Source: Mesorhizobium hawassense (lineage in GTDB: Bacteria > Pseudomonadota > Alphaproteobacteria > Rhizobiales > Rhizobiaceae). From it: a DNA stretch of 64,000 nucleotides. A model generated the notes under the pieces. It had not been told where the DNA came from. It worked only from the letters and a program-made list of their open reading frames with translations, and did not search any database. Below, one piece after another: positions 25,059 through 33,475 of the stretch (position 1 is its first letter; every line of letters begins with the position of its first letter). The stretch is taken from the NCBI RefSeq assembly GCF_003289945.1, contig NZ_QMBP01000008.1, positions 124,001-188,000 on the forward strand, in the 5' to 3' direction. The position numbers and the translations under genes are program-made.

Positions 25059-25988
25059 TCATGGGGCGCCGAATTTCATGACCGGGATGCCCAGCATGCG
25101 TGCCTTGTCAGCAAGGTTGTCCTGGATGCCTGTGCCGGGGAAATGGACGACCCCGATCGGCATCGTATCGAGCATGGCGTCATTACGTTTGAAGGGGGCG
25201 GCCTTGGCGTGTCTGGTCCAGTCAGGTTTGAAGGCGATCTGTGGCACCTTGCGGCTGTAGGCCCATTTGGATGCGATCAACTCCGCACCGCGGGGTGATC
25301 CGCCATGGAGCAGGACCATCTCAGGGTGCTTGGCGTGTACCTGGTCGAGCTTGGCCCATATCAGCCGGTGGTCGCTGAAGTCGAGCCCACCGGTAAGGGC
25401 TACCTTCGGCCCGGGAGGCAAGAGCACCTGAGCGGCGGCGTGCTTCTTTGCGGCAAGAAAATCGCGGCTGTCGATCATTGCCGCAGTGAGATTCCGATGA
25501 TCGACCCTGGAGCCCGAACGCGGCCGCCATATCGAAAGGGTGTGGCGCTCGAAGTGCTCGGCGGCCTGGTCGCGCATCAGTTCGAAGGCGCCGCGTCGTT
25601 CGAGCAGCGTCTGACCCTGTGCAATGAGCCTTTCGAGTTCGACCGACTTGACCTCGGATCCGTCCTGTTCCCGCTGGAGGCGACGCTGAGCGATTTCGTT
25701 CTCGTCGAGCTCGCGTTCGATCCGGTGGGTTGCGCGATGGAAAAGGTTGACCGAGCCCCACAGGAGTTCCTCAAGGTCGGGTTCGAGCCGTGTGTCGGCT
25801 AGCGCCACGACCATGGCGTCGAAGATGTCGGCGATGCTGGCCGCGATAATTTGGCCTTCGGGAAGCGGACGCGGATCGGGTTCGTCTTCGAAGGGACGGT
25901 AACCATAGAGCTGGAGTTCCTGGAGGACATGGTCAGTTGGGGATGAGGCATGCGATGGTTCGAAGGTGATGTCATCGTGGTCGTTCAT
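25059..25988 (-). CDS. DUF2493 (SLOG-like) protein of the ICE
   Basis: A 309-residue protein. The N-terminal two thirds are helical and charged, with a likely coiled coil around residues 100-150. The C-terminal part carries the DUF2493/SLOG nucleotide-binding fold: VALTGGLDFSDHRLIWAKLD, VLLHGGSPRGAELIASKWA and VVHFPGTGIQDNLADKA. SLOG proteins bind nucleotides or nucleotide-derived ligands; no catalysis is shown here. Start MNDHDDITFEPS at 25988. It belongs to the DUF932-ParB-Toprim-DUF2493 block typical of rhizobial ICEs. Confidence 0.85.
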   Translation of the reverse strand: MNDHDDITFEPSHASSPTDHVLQELQLYGYRPFEDEPDPRPLPEGQIIAASIADIFDAMVVALADTRLEPDLEELLWGSVNLFHRATHRIERELDENEIAQRRLQREQDGSEVKSVELERLIAQGQTLLERRGAFELMRDQAAEHFERHTLSIWRPRSGSRVDHRNLTAAMIDSRDFLAAKKHAAAQVLLPPGPKVALTGGLDFSDHRLIWAKLDQVHAKHPEMVLLHGGSPRGAELIASKWAYSRKVPQIAFKPDWTRHAKAAPFKRNDAMLDTMPIGVVHFPGTGIQDNLADKARMLGIPVMKFGAP

Positions 25989-26310
25989 GGTGGTCTTCCT
26001 TCTCCGGAACGGCCGCACCATCGCGGCCTTCATGGCGACGAAGGCGGCGGGCGGACTGGACTTGCACCCGTAGCGCCAGCGCAGGGCCGAAACGGCAGTG
26101 GAGGATGGCGAAGCCCGGCTATTTTGTTTCGCGATGGAACGCGCCCCTTAAGGGCGCGCCGGAAAATGGCCGGGCGCAGCCATTGCCGGTCTGGGTCGGC
26201 CGCCGCCCGATCGCCCTCTGGAAGGCCATGGGTCGGTCCTCTCCGGGGAGGATCACCACGCATACCGGGACCTCCCGACAGCGACCTGCCCCGTCAACTC
26301 CTCTTTCCGG
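25989..26310 (-). promoter_or_regulatory. Conserved 5' leader of the DUF2493 gene
   Basis: No gene. The stretch shares ordered words with 15995-16165: CCGCACCATCGCGG (26013-26026), GGGCCGAAACGGCAGTGGAG (26084-26103) then GATGGCG, TTTTGTTTCGCG and GGGCGCAGCC (26172-26181). It also has the palindrome GCGCCCCTTAAGGGCGC near 26142-26158. The 3' end of the Toprim gene is at 26311. Confidence 0.55.
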
Positions 26311-27363
26311 TCAGGCCGCCAGGGCCATAAAGCGGGTGACGTCATGAGGAGCGATTTGAGAGCGCAGGATCGCCCTGAGGGCTTCGAAACCGAGCAGCCG
26401 CAGATCCTCGTTGAAGTCACCTAGCCGGGGCGTCAGCACCACCGCCTCGATGTCCGCCGAGTTGGTGCGTTCGATGAGCGTCATCATTGCCCCATCTCCT
26501 GCCGGATCATTGTCTCGGGCAATGTAAAGGCGCCGCAGGGCGTTGGGGAACTGGATCGCTGACAGATGGGCCGCCGACAGGGCTGCGATCATCGGCATGG
26601 TAGGCAGCACCGAGCGTTGCGAGAGCACGGTCTCGATACCCTCACCCGCGACCATCACGTCACAGCCAGTGCCAAACCGGACGGCGTGCCCGAGCAGTTC
26701 GCCCATGGCTCGCCTCGGCGTGGCAATCGGTGCCCGGCCAAGATGGGCCTCGGTGAAACCTTGTGGATCGAGCCAGGTTCGGTGGGCGCCGGTGACCTTG
26801 CCAGCGAGGTCGGTGACGGCTGCGATCATCGCAGGCCAGGTCTCGGTCGGGCCATGCTCGTCCGGACGGTAATAACAACGTGGGTGAAACCGCAGACATC
26901 CAGTTTCGTGAAGAGCCGTTATTCCGCGTGCACGCAAGTAGGTCTCCACGAGCGTCTGTGAAATCGGCTGCGAGATGGAAACCAGCCGCCGTGCCGCCTC
27001 TGCGGAGCCGGACGATTTAAGCATCTTGCTCCACTTCGGTGCTCCCAGTTGCTGCTCGCAGCAGGGCAGGCTCAGGAAGGTACGGGCCTCCGCGGCGACA
27101 TCTAGAAAGTCGATCAGGCAACAGCTTTCCCGGATCACGTCGAGCAAGTCGCCGTGCTCTCCCGTGGCAGCGTCGGTCCATTTGCCGGCCGGGCCTTTGG
27201 GAGAATCGTTGAGCCGCACGTACATTGATCGCCCCGGTGTGTTTCGGACGTCGCCAACCTGCCAATAGTTGCCCTGGCGTCGGCCGTTGGAGAGATAATT
27301 GCGACATACCGCCTCCGCCTGCCGGCCGAGACGGCGCGCAAGATCATGCTGGTTGCTCGGCAC
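26311..27363 (-). CDS. Toprim-domain protein (DUF7146-like)
   Basis: A 350-residue protein with a Toprim fold in its C-terminal half: DVMVAGEGIETVLSQ supplies the conserved Glu and RRLYIARDNDPAGDGAMM the DxD pair. The N-terminal half (WTDAATGEHGDLLDVIRESC) resembles primase-associated regions of ICE and phage proteins. I chose the GTG at 27363 because GGAGG lies 9 bp upstream, directly after the terminator hairpin of parB. A role in DNA processing after transfer is likely but not proven. Confidence 0.85.
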   Translation of the reverse strand: MPSNQHDLARRLGRQAEAVCRNYLSNGRRQGNYWQVGDVRNTPGRSMYVRLNDSPKGPAGKWTDAATGEHGDLLDVIRESCCLIDFLDVAAEARTFLSLPCCEQQLGAPKWSKMLKSSGSAEAARRLVSISQPISQTLVETYLRARGITALHETGCLRFHPRCYYRPDEHGPTETWPAMIAAVTDLAGKVTGAHRTWLDPQGFTEAHLGRAPIATPRRAMGELLGHAVRFGTGCDVMVAGEGIETVLSQRSVLPTMPMIAALSAAHLSAIQFPNALRRLYIARDNDPAGDGAMMTLIERTNSADIEAVVLTPRLGDFNEDLRLLGFEALRAILRSQIAPHDVTRFMALAA

Positions 27364-27373
27364 GGTGCGCCTC

Positions 27374-27404
27374 CAAAGAAAAGGCCCGCCGTCGCTGGCG
27401 GGCC
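27374..27404 (-). terminator. Rho-independent terminator between parB-like and Toprim genes
   Basis: On the minus strand GGCCCGCC AGCGAC GGCGGGCC is followed by TTTTCTTT. It ends only about 11 bp before the Toprim start codon, so read-through of this hairpin sets Toprim expression. Confidence 0.85.
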
Positions 27405-27424
27405 AATTAAAGACTTGCTGCTGC

Positions 27425-29521
27425 CTATTCGGCCGCGATCGTGTGAAGTTCTTTCTTGGCTTCACCATCTTGAGCGAAGCCATCCGCTTCAGCCATGGAC
27501 GTTTCGCCGCCGTTCTCCGCCGTCGCCTCGACCGAGATTTCCGAGGTAGGCGCTTCCCCGGCTTCAGCATCCGAATGCCCCGGCGTGCGCAGTGGCTCAG
27601 GCAGCCAGCCGCTGTCGGCCATCAGTATCTGCGCCTCACTAGCCATATCGCCCTTTTTAAGGTGCGATATCCGTTCAGCAGACTGCTGTCCTTTCGCTTC
27701 GGTGACCGCCTGGAGGATGCGGGCCTTCGTTACGCGCCCGAGGAAACTGTCCACGGTCGGACGCCACCCGGCCGCCGTCATGTCGAGGTCAACAGCCTTC
27801 GCCAACTTGTCGGCATGGGCGAATGCACGCGGCCGCCGGTTCCAAGCTTCGTGCACTGCGTTAACCGACAGGCTGACGAGATGGGCAAACAGTGCGGTTT
27901 GGCGTTCGCAGTCCCAATCCTGCAGTGCGTCCCACAGGTCAGTTGCTTCCTTCGGCAACGCGTTGGCCCAGTTGTCGTGTCGCACTCGGATCGCCTGAGC
28001 ACAGATGCTGTCGTTCAACCCTGGAGCTTGTGCGCCGAAGCTAGTGCTTTTCAGGTCGAGTTCAAGGCAACTATCCAATCCATAATGATAAAAGGTCTTC
28101 AGCGTAGGCGCGTGCAACGCCGCGAGGAAAGCGACCTCTGGCCGTTCGCCGAGTGCCTGGCGCAAGCCAAGCGTGCGATGGGCGGTCAATTCCGTCATGA
28201 GCCGGTCTGAGATAGGCGACAGCCCTTCAGCGTCCTCGAGCTCTGCCTGTGGCCCACTGTCCGTCGTGACGGTGTCGTCATCGCGGCTTGCCGCAGCCGA
28301 GAGAGGTTCGCTTGCTCCTTCAGCCGGCTGTACATCCATCGGGAGTTCGTCCTCAGGACGCATAAGGCCACGCTCGACGCGCAGACAACCGTCAGGTGCA
28401 ATGCTGATGAAGGCGCCGGCGCGGGCAACCTCGGCAGGGTCGAATGCGAGTGGGCGGCCCTCGAAAGATTCGAGCCCGGTCTCCAATTCAGCGAGTCGTT
28501 GATCGATCCCTTCCGGAAGATCTTCAACGCAGTCGTATTCCTCGGACAAGCGATTATACTCGGCTTGGAAGGCCTCGCGGGTGGTCACCTCATCGGCGGT
28601 AAGTGGCACCGGTTCGCCGCGAAGTTGGCGGAGTCCGAAGTTGTGACCGTAGGCGAAGTCGGGCGCGATTTCGATCCACTTCCAGCCTTCCGTGCGAACT
28701 CCCTCCGCCTGGCGTTCCAACTCATCCGCGACCAGCCGATCTACCAGCACGACGTCCTGTAGCCAACCACCGTCATCGCCCTGGAAAAGGTCGCGCATGA
28801 CCATGCCTCCGGCATCGGCATAGACATCGATGCCGATGAACTGTACCCGCTTGTCTGACGCACGCACGGCGCCCTCCGTCAGCATGCGTCGAATGGCATA
28901 GGGCTGCTTGTCATAAGAAGCCTTCAGCCGCTCGAACACCTGTTGTTGGCGTTCGTGGTCGCCTGAGACCGTGAACGCCATGAGTTGATCGAGCGAGAGA
29001 CCATCTTCGGCATAAATCTCGAGCAATGCCGGTGACACCGAAGCCAGCTTCAAGCGCTGCTTGACCACGCTGACCGAGACGAAGAAGGCAGCAGCGATTT
29101 CCTCCTCCGATTGGCCCTTCTCCCGCAGAGTGAGGAAGGCACGGAACTGATCTAGGGGGTGAAGGGGCGCGCGCTGGACGTTTTCCGCCAGCGAGTCCTC
29201 CTCGGCAATGCCTTCCTCTCGCACGATGCAGGGGACCGGCGCGGTCTTGCTGAGGCGCTTCTGCCTCACCAGCAGGTCCAACGCCCGATAGCGCCGGCCA
29301 CCAGCCGGAATCTCGAACATGCCTGTTTCCAGACCCGCTTCGTCCTTGACCGGACGGACGCTGAGACCCTGCAGCAGGCCACGGCGGGCGACGTCCTCGG
29401 CCAATTCCTCGACCGAGACGCCGGCTTTCACGCGCCGGACGTTCGCCTGGCTGAGCACAAGCTTGTTGAAAGGGATGTCGCGCGAGGACGACAGGATGAT
29501 CTTTTTGGCAATAGCAGCCAT
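27425..29521 (-). CDS. ParB-family nuclease/partition protein
   Basis: A 698-residue protein. The ParB/Srx domain covers about residues 15-130 (FEIPAGGRRYRALDLLV and ENVQRAPLHPLDQFRAF), followed by an HTH region (EEEIAAAFFVSVSVVKQRLK). The C-terminal 350 residues are variable. Long ParB proteins of this kind are a hallmark of rhizobial ICEs and plasmids; they may help stability or DNA handling during transfer. No parA accompanies it here. A structured leader (29537-29577) lies before the start and an intrinsic terminator after the stop. Confidence 0.9.
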   Translation of the reverse strand: MAAIAKKIILSSSRDIPFNKLVLSQANVRRVKAGVSVEELAEDVARRGLLQGLSVRPVKDEAGLETGMFEIPAGGRRYRALDLLVRQKRLSKTAPVPCIVREEGIAEEDSLAENVQRAPLHPLDQFRAFLTLREKGQSEEEIAAAFFVSVSVVKQRLKLASVSPALLEIYAEDGLSLDQLMAFTVSGDHERQQQVFERLKASYDKQPYAIRRMLTEGAVRASDKRVQFIGIDVYADAGGMVMRDLFQGDDGGWLQDVVLVDRLVADELERQAEGVRTEGWKWIEIAPDFAYGHNFGLRQLRGEPVPLTADEVTTREAFQAEYNRLSEEYDCVEDLPEGIDQRLAELETGLESFEGRPLAFDPAEVARAGAFISIAPDGCLRVERGLMRPEDELPMDVQPAEGASEPLSAAASRDDDTVTTDSGPQAELEDAEGLSPISDRLMTELTAHRTLGLRQALGERPEVAFLAALHAPTLKTFYHYGLDSCLELDLKSTSFGAQAPGLNDSICAQAIRVRHDNWANALPKEATDLWDALQDWDCERQTALFAHLVSLSVNAVHEAWNRRPRAFAHADKLAKAVDLDMTAAGWRPTVDSFLGRVTKARILQAVTEAKGQQSAERISHLKKGDMASEAQILMADSGWLPEPLRTPGHSDAEAGEAPTSEISVEATAENGGETSMAEADGFAQDGEAKKELHTIAAE

Positions 29522-29536
29522 CGATATGTACTCCGC

Positions 29537-29577
29537 GACGGGCGGCCGAAAGCCACTCTCTCGGCCTCCAACCCGTC
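29537..29577 (-). ncRNA. Structured 5' leader of the parB-like gene (radC-motif-like)
   Basis: In the mRNA the outer stem GACGGG/CCCGUC encloses GGCCGA/UCGGCC-type inner pairing and a purine-rich GAGAGAG. The outer stem ends 15 bp before the start codon. The same layout, with identical GACGGGUUG opening and GCCCGUC closing, precedes the DUF932 gene. It resembles, from memory, the radC RNA motif reported upstream of mobile-element genes in Alphaproteobacteria. Confidence 0.6.
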
Positions 29578-29690
29578 ACGAAGCGCAGCGCCGCCCTCTG
29601 ACTCTTGAGGACGGCGCCAAGGGCTACGAGAAAGAAGGAACGCAAAGCGATCCCGCTGAGGGCAGGTTCGCATCTCCCGGTACCCAGAGG

Positions 29691-30881
29691 CTATACCGCC
29701 TGGTCGAGCAGCTTCTTCGCCCGCGCCTCCAGATCAAGCCGAGCATCTTGATGAGCCTTGTCGCGGGCGACTGCCGTGATGCCCTGCACGAAGTCGAACA
29801 CACTCTCGGGCTTACGACCCTCCTCAGTCAGCACCGTCTCAATGATTTTCGTCGCCTCCGCCTTGGAGAAACCGCGCTTGCGCAGGAAATCGCTACGGTC
29901 GTCATCGGAGCGGGCGACGATCCGCTCGCGCGACGCCTTGATGCCATTGATGAAGGGCACCGGTGAGGAGTTGGCAAAGCGTGCCAGCGCTGGCGCTGCC
30001 TCATGTGCGAAACGCGAGGCCGCATATTTCGAATGGCGGATGGTGATCTGCTCGAAATCCTCAACGCCCCAGAGGTTCCGGTTCTGACAGACGGCTCGGA
30101 GGTAGAAGCTGGCAATGCCGAGCGTTTTGGCGCCGACCTCGGAGTTCCAGCAATAGAAGCCGCGGAAATAGAGGTCGGGTGAGCCGTCGGGGAGCCGACC
30201 AGCCTCGATCGGGTTGAGGTCGTCGACGAGGAAAAGGAAAACGTCGCGGTCGGAGGCATAGAGCGTCGTGCTGTCCTTGGTTATGGCGGCTCGAGGATTG
30301 TAGATGCCGGTCGACCATTCAAGGACGCCGGGCACTTTCCACCGGGTGTCGCCGATGCCGTTGCCAGCAATACGCTGCACGGCGGTCACGAGTTCGTGGT
30401 CAAAGATGCGGCCATAGTCCGGGCCGGTGACCGCACGCAGTTCGACCCGGCCATCTTCGATCTCAAGGGTCTTTACCTGCTCGGCGCGGTGGGACGTCAG
30501 GCCGTACTGCAAATTAATGCCTGCGAGCGGTGCTGGCAGTTGGCGCAGATAGGCCGCCGGCGCGCCAACAAGGCTCGCGAGTTGGCCGAAGCTCCAATGG
30601 GTTGGGGCGATCGGGGCATCGGAGCCCGGCAGCACCAGAGTGAGGCGCTCGGCATCGTCGCGGCTCGCCTCCACCCGAATAGCCGCGCTGTCCACCGTCC
30701 TCGTCCGGCTGCGTTCTGTCCGGATCTGCACTGCCTCGAATAGCTCCGACAAAGACAGGTACCGCTCATCGGCCGGCCGCGAAAACCATTCGGAGGACAC
30801 GCGGCCAATCCGCTCGCCGCGGCTCAGATCAACCTTATAGCCGCCGGAACGATCACGCGTAGCGTCCAAAACTTGTGTCAT
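29691..30881 (-). CDS. DUF932 family protein
   Basis: A 396-residue protein; DUF932 covers most of it (YLSLSELFEAVQIRTERSRT to the C-terminus). Conserved parts include GIYNPRAAITKDSTTLYASD and FYCWNSEVGAKTLGI. The family is common on plasmids, phages and ICEs and its biochemical role is not established. It is the first gene of the ICE maintenance block and is followed after 170 bp by the parB-like gene; its stop codon is close to the leader of that gene. Confidence 0.9.
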   Translation of the reverse strand: MTQVLDATRDRSGGYKVDLSRGERIGRVSSEWFSRPADERYLSLSELFEAVQIRTERSRTRTVDSAAIRVEASRDDAERLTLVLPGSDAPIAPTHWSFGQLASLVGAPAAYLRQLPAPLAGINLQYGLTSHRAEQVKTLEIEDGRVELRAVTGPDYGRIFDHELVTAVQRIAGNGIGDTRWKVPGVLEWSTGIYNPRAAITKDSTTLYASDRDVFLFLVDDLNPIEAGRLPDGSPDLYFRGFYCWNSEVGAKTLGIASFYLRAVCQNRNLWGVEDFEQITIRHSKYAASRFAHEAAPALARFANSSPVPFINGIKASRERIVARSDDDRSDFLRKRGFSKAEATKIIETVLTEEGRKPESVFDFVQGITAVARDKAHQDARLDLEARAKKLLDQAV

Positions 30882-30894
30882 GGGTCGTCTCCAT

Positions 30895-30934
30895 GACGGG
30901 CGCCGGGAGCTTCTCTCCCAGCCCTCAACCCGTC
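30895..30934 (-). ncRNA. Structured 5' leader of the DUF932 gene (radC-motif-like)
   Basis: Outer stem GACGGG/CCCGUC, inner stem GGGAG/CUCCC, with the mRNA opening GACGGGUUGAGGGCUGGGAG. It lies 14 bp before the DUF932 start and matches the parB leader at 29537-29577 in length, layout and end sequences, while the inner arms differ with compensation. Confidence 0.6.
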
Positions 30935-30940
30935 ATTGAA

Positions 30941-31304
30941 GCTGATCCAAACTCTAACTCTATGTGTCGTAGGGTCTTCCGCGAACAGCGGCGTCCGGAC
31001 GACAGGCCCAGTGCGCCAGACGGCCCCCACCGCAGCGTTTCGCCACTGATGCCCTGTATCGCGGCGTGATCGCAGCGGCACACAACCCCAACATCTATCC
31101 GAATTGCACGCTACGGCTTCTTTTTGCCGGATAAGCTGTTGCGCGGTCTTCCGCGCAACGCGCAGTCCGCTAACTGTGGCGGCGGAAATTCGTTACTCGC
31201 GAGCATGTATCTTCGTTCGTCATCCAGCAGCGGGCAGTGCGATTTTCGTCGGACCGTCGATTGGCGCAGCCGCAGGCGGGCGGCGACGGCTTAGGGCTAT
31301 ACCT
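30941..31304. other. Intergenic region between DUF932 leader and the integration genes
   Basis: No supported gene. The open frame that crosses it on the + strand is only the upstream extension of the HTH gene at 31305. Divergent promoters for DUF932 (left) and the HTH gene (right) should lie here, but I see no clear consensus boxes. Confidence 0.4.
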
Positions 31305-31556
31305 ATGACGAGTGACGCTATCTCATACCCGCCGCGAGGCCTCTCGCGGGATGAAGCGGCTCGATATGTTGGTGTCGGTGCAACGCTCTTCGACGAGATG
31401 GTCGTCGATGGGCGGATGCCAAAACCCAAGAGCGTCAACAGTCGTGCCATCTGGGATCGCGTTGCGCTCGACATCGCATTCACCGCACTGCCCGACAAAA
31501 ACAATGGTCTGCAAGAGCTTTTGGATCGCAGCAAAAGGGACGCAAAGAAGTTGTAG
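31305..31556 (+). CDS. Small HTH protein near the integrase (possible excisionase or regulator)
   Basis: An 83-residue protein with an AlpA/excisionase-like HTH: GLSRDEAARYVGVGATLFDE, then VDGRMPKPKSVNSRAIWDRV. The ATG at 31305 gives the normal size. Two genes and 0.3 kb separate it from the integrase, in the same direction. It may control excision or transcription of the integrase; the RdfS-like gene at 13934-14215 is the other excisionase candidate. Confidence 0.7.
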   Translation: MTSDAISYPPRGLSRDEAARYVGVGATLFDEMVVDGRMPKPKSVNSRAIWDRVALDIAFTALPDKNNGLQELLDRSKRDAKKL

Positions 31557-31557
31557 A

Positions 31558-31589
31558 ATACGCAGCTTGCGTATACGCTGCTGGCGTAT
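31558..31589. promoter_or_regulatory. Two overlapping 17-bp palindromes before the HTH gene at 31620
   Basis: ATACGCAGCTTGCGTAT (31558-31574) is a perfect 7-3-7 palindrome; ATACGCTGCTGGCGTAT (31573-31589) overlaps it by 2 bp. They probably bind the 73-aa regulator encoded 30 bp downstream. The half-site ATACGC is shared with the hipBA operators, though the spacing differs by 1 bp. Confidence 0.7.
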
Positions 31590-31619
31590 TAACCTTGCTG
31601 GCCCTCAAGAAGGTGCGAC

Positions 31620-31841
31620 GTGGACGAAACTGAAAAGCTTGCGCTTGAAGTGAAAGCCTGGCGAGCTGAAGCAGGATACACCGCCGAAGCCGCGGCAAAA
31701 CTGCTCGGAATACCGAAGCGGACGTTTGAAGGCATCGAGCAAGGGAGAGGCTTCCCGTACTCGCTGCTCCTGCGCGTCGCCATGGAATGCAATGCCCTTT
31801 CACTCAAGGAAATGCAGCAGAAATCGTCGCGCAAGGATTAG
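31620..31841 (+). CDS. Small XRE-like HTH regulator
   Basis: A 73-residue protein, GTG start with AAGAAGG upstream. The HTH is LEVKAWRAEAGYTAEAAAKL followed by IPKRTFEGIEQGRGFPYSL. It lies 29 bp before the integrase and directly after two palindromic operators, so autoregulation and control of the integrase are likely. Comparable in size and place to Cro-like control proteins of ICEs; no closer identity is claimed. Confidence 0.78.
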   Translation: MDETEKLALEVKAWRAEAGYTAEAAAKLLGIPKRTFEGIEQGRGFPYSLLLRVAMECNALSLKEMQQKSSRKD

Positions 31842-31870
31842 CTGCGGCAGAAGTGCCGGAGGAGATCGTA

Positions 31871-33061
31871 ATGGCCAGACCTTTCAAGGATGCCCGCTAC
31901 CCCGGCGTCTCTTCGCGCATCAAGAACGGCAGGATCGTTTACCGCTATAGGGCAAAGGGCATGCCCGAAATTCGACTTCCCGGGAACCCCGGTGATCCGG
32001 AATTCGAAGCAGAATACCAGAAGGCCACGCAAGGTCATGGCAAGTTGGCCGCGATCATCGATCTGCCTGGTCGGGCGCTGCCAAAGACCTTCGGCCACGC
32101 GGCACGTCGACTTGAGACCACAATGGAATGGCTGGATTTCGACGAAGCGACGCAGCAGAAGAACGCACGACTGATCGAACGTTTCCTCGAGATGAAGGTT
32201 GATCCTGGCTACCCGCTAAAGTGGCGCGATACCCCGGTGGAACATCTTGATGCAGATCGGCTACGCGTCATTGTAGAGGCAATCTTCGCTACCAACCGGA
32301 CTGTCGCGAAACACATCCTGGTTGCGATCAAGAAGCTCCTGTGGGTGGCGATTCATGTCGAGAAGTGGATCAAGCCACAGAACGACCCATCATTGTCTGT
32401 TCGTGTCCGCATAGCCAAATCCACGGCAAATCCGGCCTGGCCAATCACGATCCGCGAAAAATTCGAGGCACATCACCCGGTCGGATCCGCAGCGCGTACC
32501 TGCTATTCACTTGCCTTCTGGCTCGGCAACCGGCGCGGCGATGTCGCGGCGCTCGATTGGGAGCATTTGGTGATTGAGGAGATAGAACTTTTTGACGGTT
32601 CGATCGAGGTGATCGAGGCGTTCGACTTCCGTCAGCAAAAAAACCAAAACCGCCACGGCGGTCGCGAGATGTTCATTCCAATCGTCGACAAACTAGCACT
32701 GGCATTGGAGCCTCTGGATCGGTCTGAAGGCGGTGCAGTACTCAAGAATGCCTATGGTCTCCCGTTTGCTGAAAAGAGCCTCACCGGAATGATGGCACAT
32801 TGGACCAAGCAGGCCGGCATTCCCGAAGGATACACACTTCACGGCCTGCGCCGCACCTTCGGCACCTACCTCGCCGAATGCAACATTCAGGCGCGTGCCA
32901 TCATGGAGGCGATGGGCCATTCCTCGATGACCGTGACCGATGAATATGTGCGCGAGGCAAACAAGAAGCGGATTGCAATTGATATCGCCCGTGCGATCAA
33001 CCAGCGAGAAGCTAAACGCGATGCCATGCGCCAACGAACCCCACTGCGCGTCATCAAATGA
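31871..33061 (+). CDS. int: Tyrosine recombinase, ICE integrase
   Basis: A 396-residue site-specific integrase. The catalytic domain has the first Arg region in ARTCYSLAFWLGNRRGDVAA, then HGLRRTFGTYLAE (H-x-x-R), GHSSM and the nucleophile in VTDEYVREA. The N-terminal part contains the SAM-like DNA-binding region. I chose MARPFKDARYPG because GGAGGAG is 7 bp upstream. The gene ends 117 bp from the 3' end of the tRNA gene, the standard arrangement for an integrase using a tRNA 3' end as attB. Confidence 0.95.
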   Translation: MARPFKDARYPGVSSRIKNGRIVYRYRAKGMPEIRLPGNPGDPEFEAEYQKATQGHGKLAAIIDLPGRALPKTFGHAARRLETTMEWLDFDEATQQKNARLIERFLEMKVDPGYPLKWRDTPVEHLDADRLRVIVEAIFATNRTVAKHILVAIKKLLWVAIHVEKWIKPQNDPSLSVRVRIAKSTANPAWPITIREKFEAHHPVGSAARTCYSLAFWLGNRRGDVAALDWEHLVIEEIELFDGSIEVIEAFDFRQQKNQNRHGGREMFIPIVDKLALALEPLDRSEGGAVLKNAYGLPFAEKSLTGMMAHWTKQAGIPEGYTLHGLRRTFGTYLAECNIQARAIMEAMGHSSMTVTDEYVREANKKRIAIDIARAINQREAKRDAMRQRTPLRVIK

Positions 33062-33177
33062 GCGAGCAGATTAGAACCCGATCGAAGGGCGGCACTGGCC
33101 GTCTTTTTCAGTGGGCCCATAATAGGCCCACAACGTTTTGGGCCGAGGCCATTTTTCTTCAATGAAATCAATGGCAA

Positions 33178-33253
33178 TGGTGGGCCCGGAGGGACTCGAA
33201 CCCCCAACCAAGCGGTTATGAGCCGCCGGCTCTAACCATTGAGCTACAGGCCC
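33178..33253 (-). tRNA. tRNA with anticodon CAU, probably tRNA-Ile2 (or Met); ICE attachment site
   Basis: 76 nt including an encoded CCA. The 7-bp acceptor stem (GGGCCTG with CGGGCCC, one G-U), D arm GCTC/GAGC, anticodon loop CTCATAA and T arm with GTTCGAGTC are all intact. The CTTGGTT after the anticodon stem resembles E. coli tRNA-Ile2, whose CAU is modified to lysidine, more than elongator tRNA-Met. The 3' end faces the integrase, so the att core lies at about 33178-33200. Confidence 0.92.
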
Positions 33254-33475
33254 CACGCGGGCTGGCTTAGTGTTTTTCGCTCGTCCGCACAAGGCTTTCG
33301 AAAGCGCTGGCGCCAAACGTCAAAATCAGCCCATATTCGCGCCGTAGAGCGGCCTGCGCCCGTATGGCGCGAAACAGGTCCGGGCCTTAGCGCCGCACCG
33401 CCGGCATCGACGCCATTGCGAGTCGGGGCAGATGCTGCGCGAAGCGCGCCGGATCGCAGACCTCGAGGAGTTTTC

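Noticed and set aside
29537..30934. Transposon ends or direct repeats around parB-like and DUF932 genes
   Set aside because: The similar segments both lie just before start codons in the same direction and preserve pairing rather than sequence, which fits RNA leaders.
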